Positions 11,581-23,478 of a DNA stretch of 64,000 nucleotides are shown here, in pieces; within the stretch, counting starts at the first letter, position 1, and each line of letters opens with the position of its first letter. The DNA is taken from positions 779,833 through 843,832 of the forward strand of contig CAXAMN010008446.1 of assembly GCA_963970005.1 (NCBI GenBank). The letters run 5' to 3'. The translations under genes and the position numbers were made by a program. Below the pieces are notes generated by a model. It was not told the DNA's origin and made no database searches. It saw nothing but the letters and a program-made list of their open reading frames with translations. Origin of the DNA: Durusdinium trenchii (taxonomy: Eukaryota > Sar > Dinophyceae > Suessiales > Symbiodiniaceae).

Positions 11581-12583
11581 CACTTCATCTTCCCTATGTA
11601 TAGCCCCTGCTTCTGGTCGATGGGCTGAAAATTCGGGCTCCAAAACCGCCTGTGTCTACCTCTGTGGGCCGGTGACACAAAACACATACCTCTGTCATTC
11701 TGTCTGCCTCTGTGGGCCTTTGTCTACCTCTGTGGGCTGGTTCCACCAGGGTTGGGAGACGAGCCCACTCCTCTTGGATCTCTCGGCTCTCTTCATGCCG
11801 TGCGCATGACCGGGACGCGCGCGAGGAGGGGGATCTGGAGCCACCGAGACTGGGCCGAGACACCATCGATGGTGCACACCACCCCAAGGAGCAAGACCCA
11901 GCTGATCAAAAGCAGCAAAGGTCGATCCTCACTGGTCCAGTGCCCTCGGCACTGGACCAAGGCGATGAAACCGCGAACATGGTGGAGAATCAGGTGGAAC
12001 GTGAGGTCAACGAACCCCCCGGATCCAATGGAAAGCTGCCCCTTCAAACGAGAAATCCAGAATGGATCATAGAGCCACCATAGACAGTTTCAAGAACATC
12101 ATGTAGTAGACTCTTGATTAATAACCCCCCATCTGGGGATTCTAAACCGATGGCAGGAAAAAAACGGACCCGGCATAAGCACTCCAGTCTGTTTGGCCTC
12201 CCAAAATATCCACCATTTGGGAGGTGGGATAAAGGTTCATGGGATCAGATTAGCCTTCCGATCCACGAGCATACTAGGAGGTGTTTCGGCAAGGCGGGCT
12301 GTCCTGGGTTTTAGATGATCCTAGAATGTGTGAAAGCTTTGAGGATGACATCTTGATTCAGGTCTCCAAAATGCAGGTCTCCAAACATGATGCCACATCA
12401 AACTCATAGAACAAACCTCGAGCATGGTTTCCAAGGTTCCATGCAAAATCATGCCTTTGAAACATACAACCTGCCTATGGATTCCATGCAACTTTCCTGA
12501 CGCATCTTGACGCCCTACTAGGCTTCGTGCTCCATGATGCTGATGCTGCTTCATACCATACTGGATCGGATCCAAGGCTAGGG

Positions 12584-12646
12584 TGGAGGCCATCGCTACT
12601 GGGTGGAGGCCATTGCTACCGGGGTGAGGCCATCCCTACTAGATGG
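12584..12646. repeat. Family C repeat
   Basis: Three GTGGAGGCCATCGCTACTGG-like units of about 20 bp. Confidence 0.7.
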
Positions 12647-13063
12647 CACGGTCATCCTGTCAGAAGACAGGACACAATGAGCAGAACGACCGTCTCTTCG
12701 AAAGAGTCGACTTGGAGTGGTGAGAAGCCTCTTCAACTTCTGACCAAAGCTCCCAGCCCCCCAGCTTCGCGGCGTGGCAGAAGCACGCAGTAGACCAAGA
12801 CCAAGGCAGGCAGCACAATGCTGATCCAAACTCCACACGTACAGGTGAGCGCCACCTGCAACCGGGTCAGTCACGGTCGGTCCATGTCGGTCAATCCCGG
12901 TAGCAAAAACGGTCAAACATGCGCGGTGACGCCGAGGTCAGGGCGGGGATGGCCTCACACAAACCTTTCAGATAGAACACCGGAAGAACAATGGAGAACA
13001 GAAGCTCCGAACGAAACTGGGTCACTCCTTGCCCTCCTTGCCCTCCTGGTTCGAGGTCCCGTC

Positions 13064-13223
13064 CTGAAAGTTGTTGAAGGCATTCCAGCCCACGACCGCA
13101 GGAATCAAGCTGGAGGACAAGGTAAACCAAAGGTTCAACCCGAAGCGGATCGGAAGCTTCGCTGTCCCCAACGGCCTGTCCGCGAAGCCGAACGCGGTCC
13201 GGGTGCGCAAAACGAATGGGGTC
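13064..13223 (-). CDS. Membrane-protein exon
   Basis: Acceptor CGTTGCAAG|G (phase 2), donor AACTTTCAG|GACGGG (GA type, phase 0). Fifty-three codons; RTAFGFADRPLGTAKLP, then a hydrophobic segment NLWFTLSSSLIPAVVGWNAF long enough for one membrane span. Family not identified. Confidence 0.55.
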
Positions 13224-13610
13224 CTTGCAACGGAGGGAAGTTGGTGATCTGGGTGATTGGATGTGTTTTCCGGGAAGGTGCCCATGTACCGTTCAAACAG
13301 AAGCTATATAGCTGCAATTTCTTCTATAATAGGTAACTACCGTAGATGGACGAAATATTCAAACATATTCAAACCCTTCCAACCACGTGGACCCCTTCTA
13401 CCCCAAAGCTCAATGTTAGAGATCTTGTAGGAGTGCTTCGCCGAATGGAGGAAACAAATCAAACCCTGGAAACACAAAATTCAATCAAGTCATGTTCAAC
13501 ATTGACCTTTGGGGGTCAGGGGTTGACCAAAGTTATTGATACAGGGGTTTGAATATTTGGTCCATCTACTGCAGTATATCATCCAGAAAGATCAAACAAA
13601 GATAAACAAG

Positions 13611-13700
13611 CCAGGAGTCACAAAGGGGTGGCTTTTAGTCCTTAAGTGAGTAGATAATGGGCACCCTTATCCTCTAATAGGCACTGCACTGCTGGAGAAG
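13611..13700. mobile_element. Family B element, partial
   Basis: CCAGGAGTCACAAAGGGGTG, then TTAGTCCTTAAGTGAGTAG; right end lost. Confidence 0.65.
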
Positions 13701-14227
13701 TGCTCTCCCTCAAACCTCGCTACTCCTCAGTAAGTCCAGGACGCTGGTGACTCGAGTCTAACAATAAACGACCCCTACTCGATCGTGGAGTTTGAGGTTT
13801 TGAACGGGGAAGCGCAGCTTGCAGCTTAATGCTTTTGGATACAAGCCATCGGTGCGAATCGGCAAGCCATCCATGAACTTGATTGAAGTATTTTATACCT
13901 GGTTCTTCAAAGTGACCCAACTTGATATCCTGGTTTGAGGTCACAAGTTGGCAATGAAGATGTGATAGAAATCTGTCAGTCCGAGATGCAATAGGCAAAA
14001 GTTCCTTGAACACACCAATGCCCTTATAGTGAGCTCGTGTGCAATTTTTGCCGGCCACATGGTTGATTATGGAAGTGGATGGCGCGGCTGCTTGGAAGAC
14101 TACTGCCTTTCGAAAACAAGGGGTTTTCCTAGTTTTCCATGTTAAGTTATGTTAAGTTAGTGAGTCAAAGTGAAAGACCATTCGAGGAGAGTTCCACCCG
14201 TAACCCAGCAATAAGCATGATCTCCGC

Positions 14228-14353
14228 TTGCAAAGTGGGGGAGAAATCCCGCCTCTCTTCGCCGGTCGCCGCTGCCATGAAACCCCAAACTTGCGATTTG
14301 CAGGGCAACAGAACCAGTGGCAATTCCAAGATCATCACGACCGCCATGCCGCC
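14228..14353 (-). CDS. Membrane-protein exon, possibly amino-acid transporter-like
   Basis: Acceptor AGCATTTTGCAG|GGC, donor TTTGCAA|GCGGAG (GC type), phase 0 to 0. Encodes GGMAVVMILELPLVLLPCKS, one membrane span whose (E/Y)-x-P-L-x-x-x-P-(C/x)-(K/R) pattern recalls the AAAP/SLC38 transporter family, then a soluble loop EERRDFSPTLQ. The assignment is weak. Confidence 0.5.
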
Positions 14354-15039
14354 CTGCAAAATGCTGGTGAGAACGTCTGGATACCTGATGCTGGTGAAAA
14401 CGAAAGAGAAGCGTCTCGTCCAGACGACACGACACGATCAATCTCCACAATCTCTGCATTGTTTCAAATCAAAGACACCAACATGAACTCCACATGGTCG
14501 CGACATTTCTTCACCACCATCTTCTAGGACCTTTCGAGGGCCCCCCATGACTGGTCCCTGAATCACATGGAACGAGAACACTTGACGCCTTGGCATGGGT
14601 AGACACGTACCTGCAACGAGGGAACCAACCCCCTTTGGGATTCCAACCCCCCTTGGTAGATCCTTAGAGGCGACGACTCAAACTCGAGCAGCTCGGCGCT
14701 GCTGAATCCTACCCATCATGTAACCAGCAGTGCCAAGACCAATCATCCAGATTGATGAATCGATCCCACAACCCTCTCTGAAAGTCAACATCCACCCAGC
14801 ACATGAACTGTCTGCTGAGGATGGATGTCTTACCATTCATGCCTGAGCTTCTCAAAATTGACGGCGTTGCCCCCCCCCACACACATGCTGCTCTGCAATG
14901 GTAGGTCTTTTAATTCTCCATCCGCAAAGCTCGAACGAGCACACCTTCGATCGATCGAGCTGTTGTTCGTTTGATTCCCGGGACGCACATTCGATTGATT
15001 GGGGGTGTCCAAGGTGTCCAGGACCCCCGTTTTCGGTCC

Positions 15040-15182
15040 TGGACCCGCCGGAGCCACCGAGGCGCTTCTGGTCGTAGACGGTGAAGTATTGGAAGGTGAC
15101 GGCGTCTCCCAGGGCGCCGTAGTTCGCCAAGGCTAAGAGACAGCAGGTGGAGGCTTGCAGGGCGACGGCCCAAATCGGACAC
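15040..15182 (-). CDS. Membrane-protein exon
   Basis: Acceptor GCGCCACTTCAG|G (phase 2). Encodes a hydrophobic segment WAVALQASTCCLLALANYG, then GDAVTFQYFTVYDQKRLGG. The 3' end is not fixed. It lies upstream of the exons at 14353 and 13223 on the same strand, so one gene is plausible. Confidence 0.5.
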
Positions 15183-16642
15183 CTGAAGTGGCGCGGAAGT
15201 GAGGTGAGAAAGACTGAGAAAGGCGGAAGGACGGAAGGAGACGGTCCAAACTTTCTGACTCGTGTTGGTCTGACTCGCGCGAGACGCGCGACTCTGACTC
15301 GGTCGGAGCGCGGAAGGCGGTCCATAACATCGGTCTTAGGGGGTCATGTTCAGTAGCGTGGGGGGTGGATGGAGAGAACGTGGGGATGTTCAGATCAGCA
15401 CTGCGCCCCTTTTCAACCACCCCGATGTCATGTGGGATATGGAATCTATGCCTGCATTCACCCCTCTTCAACCACTCCGTGGAGTGTCAGCCCGTGGAGT
15501 GTCTGGGAATTCGTTGGCAATACGTTTGTGCACGGTCACTCCGGACATAGGGTGGAGGAAATGATAACAAGTCTCACCAAGACCCAGGCGCCACTTGGAT
15601 GCCATGGTCCGCAACGAGGGCTTCAAATCACCCGCCAGCTGAGGCCTGGAGGTGCACAGGTCACACCAAGCCGAAAGCAAGCGTGAATAGATGTGGTGAA
15701 GGGGAACCCTATGGCCAGCTGGTTCATGGGAGGCTCGTCCGCCTGATGGAGTATTGAATACGAGTAGGGGCCCGGGGGCTTTGCCAAAACATACCTCCCA
15801 GCCCTGATCAACCATCTCCCATGTTGAGAAGTTGTTCTTGGGCTGAGTGAGGTGGGATCGATGCAATTCCAGTCATAGGATGTCATAGGCAACTTCCCCA
15901 AAGTAAGAAGCTCTCGCTCATTCGTGGACGTTGGTGACTGCAAAGGGTATGACCTTTCTGGGAAGGCCTGGCAACTCATTAGCAGGCAACTCCTTCAACT
16001 CCCAGCAAGAGGCATGATTCCAGAGTTCGCCAGGCAAGCAGATAACAGCCCAAAGACTGCTGGCAGTCCACTCGGCCGCCAAGCGGTGTGATGTGCCTCA
16101 AATCATCTCAAATCCCAAATCCCAAGCCGGTCGGACGCAAGTCGCTAGGGACGTGTGCGCGAGTGCCCTTCAAATCCAGTTGTCGCAATTTAGTGGCGAG
16201 CAAGTGCGACCGTGTCGCAAGAAGAAAAGAACACTGGTCAAAGCATCAAGAAGTCCCAAATGCCTCAAATCCTTTCTGAGCAGTAGAGGCCAAGTGTGGG
16301 TCTGTTGCATCCTATCGCAGCTTGTTGTGGAGAGCGACCCTCTCAAGGACTCCTTCGTCTCGACTGAAAACCCTCCATATCCTCCATCTCCTGCCTGACA
16401 AAAATCGGACACCAACCATCACCCAGGTAGTCTTTACCGCCATCCACCGGCCAAAAACCACACACCGGAACCCCCCTCTCCATCGCGTCAGACTCCAGTG
16501 CCACCACCTCCCAGTCCACCCGTGCGAGGGGCCACCGTTGCGGGGTTGGCTCGAGTCCAAACGAGAAAGCCCTTGAGTACGGCGGTGAGCACTAGAACCA
16601 CTTTGGTCGCCAGGCTGACCGCGTTCACGGAGAGGGACAAAC

Positions 16643-16714
16643 CTGCAGGACGTCCGCCGCGACCGGTTCGGCGAGGTGGAGGGGGTGCGCTCGGATCATA
16701 TCGGAGGCATCGTT
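16643..16714 (-). CDS. Small exon, product unknown
   Basis: Twenty-four codons, phase 0 to 0, NDASDMIRAHPLHLAEPVAA then DVLQ. Acceptor GATCAATGAG|AAC, donor GTCCTGCAG|GTTTGT. Just downstream (about 16510-16625) the minus strand has a hydrophobic frame, SLATKVVLVLTAVLKGFLVW, probably another exon. Confidence 0.45.
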
Positions 16715-17330
16715 CTCATTGATCGTCAAGGTGTGAGTCAAAGAAACACAAGAAAAACGTCAAGTTGGCTGGGGCACATCCATAGAGCTGCGAGGGGTAG
16801 CAGGTGACGAAGACCACCAGAAAAATGGGAATGCTCAAGTAGCACTTGCTTTGGCAAAGCCAAAAACTGCCGTCGTGCGCACAAAGCACGGGGCAGAGCT
16901 GTTCCTCAAATCCAGAATCCAGGCTCGGAGAACTCGAATTTGGCAGCACTAGTCATGTACGAAGACAAAGGCGTCACACCAAATCATTCTTGCGTGGGAT
17001 GACCCAAATCCTGCATGGATCCTACAATCATATCTATCTCCAAAAAACAAAATCAAATCAGCCTAGTGTAACAAGCTCATTCAATTCCAGAATGTGCAAT
17101 AAAGTTTACAGGAAACATGACCGGAAACCCCTACTTTGGAGGGTGAGAGTATGGATTCCTCTATACTATATAAACCAGGGCGAAAGCGGCATGGTCTACG
17201 GCTGCGCCTCTCTCTCAAGAGGCCGACGTGCACTCCAAGATCTCTTCAGGTCTTCCCACACCGCCCCAGTCTCCTCAGGGTAAAACCAAGCCCCCCCCCA
17301 AGCAGTTCCAAAGGAATTATTTTTAGATGT

Positions 17331-17380
17331 TCTTAGTCGCCCAAGTGAGTGGATCATGTGGATCACCCCTTTGGACCTTG
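17331..17380. mobile_element. Family B fragment
   Basis: TTAGTCGCCCAAGTGAGTGG and ATCACCCCTTTGGACC match the inner part of family B. Confidence 0.5.
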
Positions 17381-17431
17381 TGGATGGGCGGAACTTCGGC
17401 GGAACTGCTGGGTTTTTCACGGTCTCGGAAC

Positions 17432-17522
17432 TTTGCTTCGCAAGGTCTCGGAGATGAATTCCTGGATGAATTGCACGCAGAAGCCGCCACAGCCCCACAG
17501 GAACAGCACGCCGCTCCAGACG
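17432..17522 (-). CDS. Membrane-protein exon
   Basis: Acceptor CGCGTGAG|C (phase 2), donor AAGCAAA|GTTCCG (phase 0). Encodes VWSGVLFLWGCGGFCVQFIQ, a membrane span, then EFISETLRSK. May be the 5' part of the membrane protein(s) continuing to 13 kb. Confidence 0.5.
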
Positions 17523-18129
17523 CTCACGCGCCGTGCCCACGTGGGCAAATCCTCACCTCGAGGGATCATCTTCCATCGAGAAGAAGTGGCCCCTTGATTC
17601 TACCGTTGATCCATTGTATACTTGTTCAAAACATCTTTGCAAAACATAATTGGGCCCCATCAAAAATAGTATATTCAACGTTTATACTGTTTACTGTAAA
17701 CACTCCTTGATTCCTTCTTGAGTTTTGAAGTGTCCAAACATTGCTACTTGTTCGATGAACATGTACCCGCTCATAACGGATGAACATAGGACATAGGGGT
17801 GAGGAAGTGGTGCTCTTTTGGAAGGCTTAGGCTTCGTGCGGGGTATCCATAGTAGGCTGGCCCTTCAGAAGGCTCCAAAATGAGGTTTGATCCAGCAGCA
17901 TGGTCAAGCCATGCTCGCTGACAAATGTGAAATGTGAACCATTGACTCATTATGTTGCACTGCACTTGCTTACAGGGTTTCCAGTCGCGCTCCTCAACAC
18001 TTTCGGTTGTCACCAACCTGGATGGCAACATGTGCCTTGAAAGCTTGAGCATTAAAGAACCTACCATACCTGGGGGTACAACATCATACTGATGCATGCG
18101 CAACAAGGATCCATGATGAGATCCATTTT

Positions 18130-18153
18130 CACCAAAACACACACACACACATG
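18130..18153 (+). repeat. (AC)n microsatellite
   Basis: Ten AC dinucleotides. Confidence 0.9.
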
Positions 18154-19559
18154 TAATCACAGGGGACGAATTGATGGCTAGTAGGAGGCCTCATTCCTAA
18201 AAGTGATCATGCCAAATTCCAATTCATCACCTTTGCCACAGGAAAACATCTGGAAAATAAGACAAAATAAGTAAACTCCCAACATCTCCAATTCCAAACC
18301 TTGTTGAAACGTCTTAGCTCAAGGTCCCAAGAAATGCTCGGAACCCATTGGAGCGGTTTCACATCCATGACCGAGGAATGGATCCCATCTGCGAGGAGGG
18401 CGGTTTCCACAGGGACCTGGAAACTGGGACCTAATCATGCATGCAATCATTCGTCTGACACAGGCCTTTAAATCTAAAAACAACTTATTATAGACATACA
18501 ACACCCATCAACACCCTCCCAAACAATCGATGAAAGACCTTTAAAGAGCTTCCTGGGGCCCCCAAAACGACATGCACACACTCCGTAACCTTTCTACCGC
18601 TCCCAGCGGCACATCTCATCGAAGGTGTGCGCCTTCCGTTGGACACCTCGGTCGGTGCAGCGGGGCGCAGCTCCGAACGAACGGATTCGTTCGCGATGGC
18701 GCTCCGCTGCGAGTCGTGCTCGCGCGCGTCGCGTCGTCCTCCCGTTTCGCCGCCCCGGCGTCCGATCTACCGCGTCCCCAACAAGCGTCCGATCGCTCCG
18801 TTCGTCGCGGAGGGCAGGGCCCAGAGGGTGAAAATCATGACCGGACCGCCTCACCGACCTGTAAGCCCTTCGCGAACGGTCGCATCCTGACGGTGCCTTT
18901 GGCCCCTCGCGGTCCGGTGTAGAAATGAGTAATGGAGGCATATGGAGGCCTCCCACATGAGGTTTCTGCAAGTGTCACGGCTGGTGACCCACTGGTAGAA
19001 GAAGGTCCTGAGAACTGGTTGCTTTTGTGTTGGCCCACTTCGATCCCGATTTAAGATCTATATATGTTGATCTTTGATTTGGCCTGTGTCTAATCTGCAT
19101 CTTTGCTTGCTCCTAGGAAACAACATGAAACAACTAGAGCTGCAAGCCCCCACTTCATCGCCAGGCAGCTGGCGGCCATGAGGGCTTGCTGCTCCAAGAC
19201 CGCGGTGGTTCCCTCCGCAACGCGCGGGGTTGGATGAGTGCATTTGTGTGGAATTATGCTTATATGCAATTATAGTTACATCAAGTTTCCACATGAAGTT
19301 TGGGATCTGTAAATGGATCTATCAATATCAAATAGAATCTACCATTGGAGCGATGTGTGGGTTGCTTAGACTAGAATTGCCAACAAGCAGCTCAAAGCGT
19401 CAGCACAACCGGTGCGCCTAACTATAGACACTAAGGATGAAGGCAGGTCTTCAACAGTGGCCAGGAAGTTACGGGCCGCAAGAACCCCACTTTCCCGGAC
19501 TGTCCTTTCGAAGCTCCTTTCCTCACGTCACGTTTCCTCCCCCGGTTCGAATCTTCTGG

Positions 19560-19628
19560 AACAAGTGCATCGCTACTAGTAACAATTGCCTTACTAGGTG
19601 GTAACAAGGTTTGCTATTAGAAACAATT
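19560..19628. repeat. Family C repeat
   Basis: AACAAGTGCATCGCTACTAG, then TAACAATTGCC units. Confidence 0.65.
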
Positions 19629-20717
19629 GCGGAACTCATTTCTCACCGTCCCGTATGACCCTCACAGCCGGAGCAAACATCGAAGGCCCTACGCCGGAGC
19701 GACCTTGGTCCGGCTCGGTCGAAGGCTCGCCATGCGAGCCAGTCCCAGGGCCAAGGGTCCATCGATGCCAGCACCAGCAAGAAGCCCCAGTAGCCACACA
19801 GGCGTGGGTAGTAGGCAACAGTGCCCAAAGTCCCCGAAAGCCCAGAGTTGAAGGAGATCATCACCGCTTGCCTGTGAGATGTTCTGGAACCAAGCGCCAC
19901 ACAATGGACAAACAGACGCCAACATTCAGCATGTCGTGTCAAAAATGTCCGCTTGAAACAAATGGTTCTGGGATTGCTGTGCAAAAAGTTTTGATGTTTG
20001 CCGTCCTTTAAAACTGGTCACGAGGTGAAAACGCCGCCGAAAGCAAGAACACGTGTGGACCCGGCCCTCTGATGTGCAAGAATACGTGTGGCCTCATAAG
20101 GCCGTTGACTCTTAGTCGCAAGTCCATTCTTGGATGGGGATGGTGTACACCAAGAAACTTCGTGCCGTGGATCTTTGAATAATACACATACAGTGGGCGA
20201 AGTGCAGATATTGATAGAAGATGCTGAAAAATACCCGGTGGTACTGAAACCCAGGGTCAGTACAGGATATTTTCCCAGGGCCCCCTATCTGAAAATATCT
20301 GAAAACACCAATCCATTAATCCCAAGCTGCCGGAGGGTGAGTCCCTTCTCCTCGGGCTCTCCCTCCAGTGAGAAGCTCTCTCGACTCGCCACACGCTCGC
20401 CCGGTTCCGCGAGCCGGTCGCCATGGCCGGGCGTGGGGAGCATATGTTTGAGGCCGGGGCGGCGGAAGACCGCCAGGCATGGACCTACTGTAAGTGGAAC
20501 ATGCCTGGCGGTCCAGGCCAGATGTTGAGAGATCGTTGAGCCGAGAAAAAAAGGACCAGGTTCGATGATTCTATGGACATTGACTTAACTGTCCAAGTTC
20601 CACTTCGAACCATTCATAGCACATCTGTCCACCGTCGGCCATTGCGTGGGGTTTCTTGGATTCAGAAACCCACACCTGGACGGTTTTGGGAGTTTTGGGT
20701 GGGCTTTTCCTTTGCAG

Positions 20718-20933
20718 GTGTGTATTGCTTGTTGGGTGGATGTTGCGCCAGACTTATTGAAGCCACAGCCAACTGTCCGGGTGCGGAGCGTGCGGGGCGG
20801 CATGCTACATATGGTCAAGTTGATGGCTGGTGAAGACAGCTGGGGCGGGGAGATTGAACAAATTCCGTATGGAATAGAAAACAATGTCCATCTTACGAAT
20901 GTGATGGTATTCGTCAGGGGCAGGGGGAATTGA
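20718..20933 (+). CDS. Plus-strand terminal exon candidate
   Basis: Excellent acceptor (GGGCTTTTCCTTTGCAG|GTG, phase 0) followed by 71 codons and TGA. Contains WVDVAPDLLKPQPTVRVRSV, GEDSWGGEIEQIPYG and NVHLTNVMVF. Orientation is opposite to most genes here. Not recognised. Confidence 0.45.
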   Translation: MCIACWVDVAPDLLKPQPTVRVRSVRGGMLHMVKLMAGEDSWGGEIEQIPYGIENNVHLTNVMVFVRGRGN

Positions 20934-21513
20934 CTTGATATGACTTTACACTTGGGGAAGAGATCCGTTTCTGTCTTGAGAAGTGTGGGAGGCCAGCCGA
21001 GATACTTTCGCACCATCTGGTGGTCCCGGATGGTTCAGGCCACCCACCCTCTTGGGCCCTCCTCGAACAAGTATCCATTCGCACAAGGGGCCAGTCTGGT
21101 GGCTGGGTTGGCCAGTGTCCCTCTGGGATGGTCGGGTCACTGATTCAACAACTCCAAGCATTCCCTTCCCAGTGTCCTACATTGACCCCCCAAACCATCA
21201 AAGGTGCCAGTTCCGATGGTCTGGGATTGACTCGGTTTGGCTGCCCCCCCTGAGACTGCCCCGCTTGTCGCTGACCTCTGAGACTGCCCCGCTTTGGCAG
21301 CAGCCCATGGCCTGGCGGGCCGCAAGGAAGCGGCAAGTGGTGCACAGGGCTCAACTGACTCGAAACGAGTTGACCCGTTTCATGTCTTGACCGGACCTCT
21401 TATGAGACCGTCACTACCCAGGAGCTTGGGTCGTAGAGAGCTAATCACAAACTCCACTTAGCCCGACTCAACATACTCAAACATCATAATGCTTCATAAA
21501 TGTCCAATTGATT

Positions 21514-21728
21514 TCATTTTGGTGCTATGTCTGCTATGCTGCACAACCGATCCCTAGAGTAGATCCGAATCATTAGGTTCTTATCGATTCCTATCGATGC
21601 TTCTTTCACCTTGGCCTTGACTGGTGTTTTCACTAACGCTTGTGACATTGATGCACCTGCAGTGCATGCAGGGGTGAACTCCAACTCATCCGGGATCACA
21701 ATTTTACAAACGATATTGGCTCCAACAC
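21514..21728 (-). CDS. Unassigned terminal exon
   Basis: Acceptor GGGGCTCAG|GT (phase 1), then 71 codons to TGA at 21514. Encodes VGANIVCKIVIPDELEFTP, a Lys-rich middle, and GIDKNLMIRIYSRDRLCS. An internal GT donor (ACTGCAG|GTGCAT) would shorten it. Product unknown. Confidence 0.55.
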
Positions 21729-22902
21729 CTGAGCCCCACACGGTCGCGCTCAGCAGTCAGGGAGCTGCACGCATGGCGGGAGCAGTCAGCAGCTACGCGG
21801 CTTGGGGCTTTGTGCGAGGTTGGATTGGTCAGTGCAGAACCGGCAGAACTGGCAAAGTCATACCGACGATTAAGTTTAGTTCAAAAAAACTAAAACCAAT
21901 TTGCCTCCAAATTGTTCAACATGTGTTAACTGTTAACCCACCCCAGGGTCCAGTATTTTTGGGGGTTCCACGCTGCTCCGACACCAACCACCTTGTGAGA
22001 AGCTGGCCTCCCCTGCGCTAAAGCCACTAGGAGTCACATATGACATGTATGATGGGCAGAACGCTGCATTACCCAGGAATGGTCAAGAATCAAAGTATGT
22101 TGATCTAAATCATTGGCGGTCCGGTAGGGGGTGCAAGCTGGATCTCATCGTTCGGATAGTTCAACAGTTCTTAGATGTTCGAACAGTGTGGATTACATGG
22201 TTCCATAGCTCTGAGCGGTTCATGGTTTCAATGAATTCGATGATCTGTGAGAATGCACAGAAGACAACCATCTGATCATTGTGTTGCGATCACAGCGTCG
22301 CCCAAGCAAAATTGCAACCTTCTTCGACCCTCTTATACAGTGATCTTCGTTGCAAAGTCAGAAGCTGTTGCAAACAGCCAGGCTTGAGCCGACAGCGTTT
22401 GAGATCGTTTGAGGCGAGAGGCAACTCGGCGACTGCATGTCACTCTGACTCTGGAAGACTGGTCTTCTACTTGACAGTCGGAGAAAAGCAAGTGGATCTT
22501 TCTGCTCCAAAGTTGATCTACGGATTTGGTTGTGCAATGTATACGGGTGTATGTGCACATGCGTGTTGCATGTTTAAATAGCTTCCACTCCTTCTCCCTC
22601 TTAGCACCACCTTCAACCTGCTGCGGTTGCTTCCTACGGCCGCCTTTTCGCAGATCGCAGCCATCTAAGCCTTTGCCCGTTCGTATTCCACAGCTGAAAC
22701 GTCATTCTTCTCCTGGGGACATTGGGTGGGTCGTCACCAAATGGGTAAGCGCATGCAGGCAGGCGCATGCAGGCGCAAGGTTCTCTGGAAAGCTCCAAGT
22801 CAGACTGGCTTGTGGAGAGGGGCAAAAGTTCATGGAAACCAAACAAGCGAGAACAGGTTTCGACCTTGTTTCAGTCTGTGGCTTGTTTTGGTCTGTGCTA
22901 CA

Positions 22903-23006
22903 CTCCCTGAAATAGTCATGGAAGTGGATGGCATGCCCCCTTTGCATAACAATTTTCCTCTACAAACAGGTGGTGGTCGCTCCACTTCCAAGGTTATTTC
23001 AGGGAG
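22903..23006. mobile_element. Family D inverted-repeat element
   Basis: CTCCCTGAAATAGTCATGGA... and ...TCCAAGGTTATTTCAGGGAG form near-perfect ends about 30 bp long; the middle is AT-rich. Confidence 0.85.
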
Positions 23007-23170
23007 CGCAGCGTAGTTGAACCGACTGGAACCGCCATTCATCGTCATGTTGCTCTCCGCTATTTGGTGGCTGGTCCAAGCAAAGGTGGCGCCCTGCCAC
23101 AAACCCAAAAAATGCAAAGGGACGAGACTTCAAGGACATATCTCCTACCAGTTCCAAACCAATGCCTGTT

Positions 23171-23242
23171 GGAGGATGGGGGGTGCCCATTATCTACTCA
23201 CTGCATGGGGGACTAAAAAAAGACCCTTTGTGCCTCCTGGTG
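23171..23242. mobile_element. Family B element, partial
   Basis: GGAGGATGGGGGGTGCCCAT...GGGGGACTAAAA...CCTTTGTGCCTCCTGGTGT, the right half of the family. Confidence 0.65.
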
Positions 23243-23360
23243 TACGATTGAGCCATTTTGGGCACCAACACCCCCCCTTCGAAACCACTTCCAACATCCT
23301 CCAACGCACCTGTCAGCCTGTCTTTCTCGCCTCTTTCTTCGGACCGTCGCGTCGCGAGAC

Positions 23361-23478
23361 CTTGATGCCGTCCAACGCCCCACGTGTTTCGTTCCATGGA
23401 ACTGCCGCCAAGGGACGTTCACTTGGATCTCCTCGCCGGGCTCCGGCTTGAGGACGCCCCACTTGTTCACCTCCAAAC
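23361..23478 (-). CDS. Unassigned exon LEVNKWGVLKPEPGEE
   Basis: Acceptor CAAGCCAG|GT (phase 1), donor GCATCAAG|GTCTCG (GT type, phase 2). Encodes LEVNKWGVLKPEPGEEIQVN and PWRQFHGTKHVGRW. Reads as a soluble beta-type segment; family unknown. Confidence 0.6.

Larger units (their letters stand above)
10710..13063. other. No supported gene; repeats only
   Basis: Contains a GAGGGCGAGGGAGGG run near 10796-10832, the family B copy at 11495 and the family C tract at 12584. Overlapping frames near 11800-12070 have no clear splice sites. Confidence 0.5.
17523..20717. other. No supported gene
   Basis: A GC-rich block at 18580-18900 is open in several frames on both strands (the minus frame ends KAHTFDEMCRWER) but carries family C-related sequence and no decisive splice signals. 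The rest is AT-richer and featureless. Confidence 0.45.

Noticed and set aside
20585..21016. 143-codon minus-strand frame
   Set aside because: Ser/Thr/Pro-rich antisense of a better supported plus-strand exon with an excellent acceptor.
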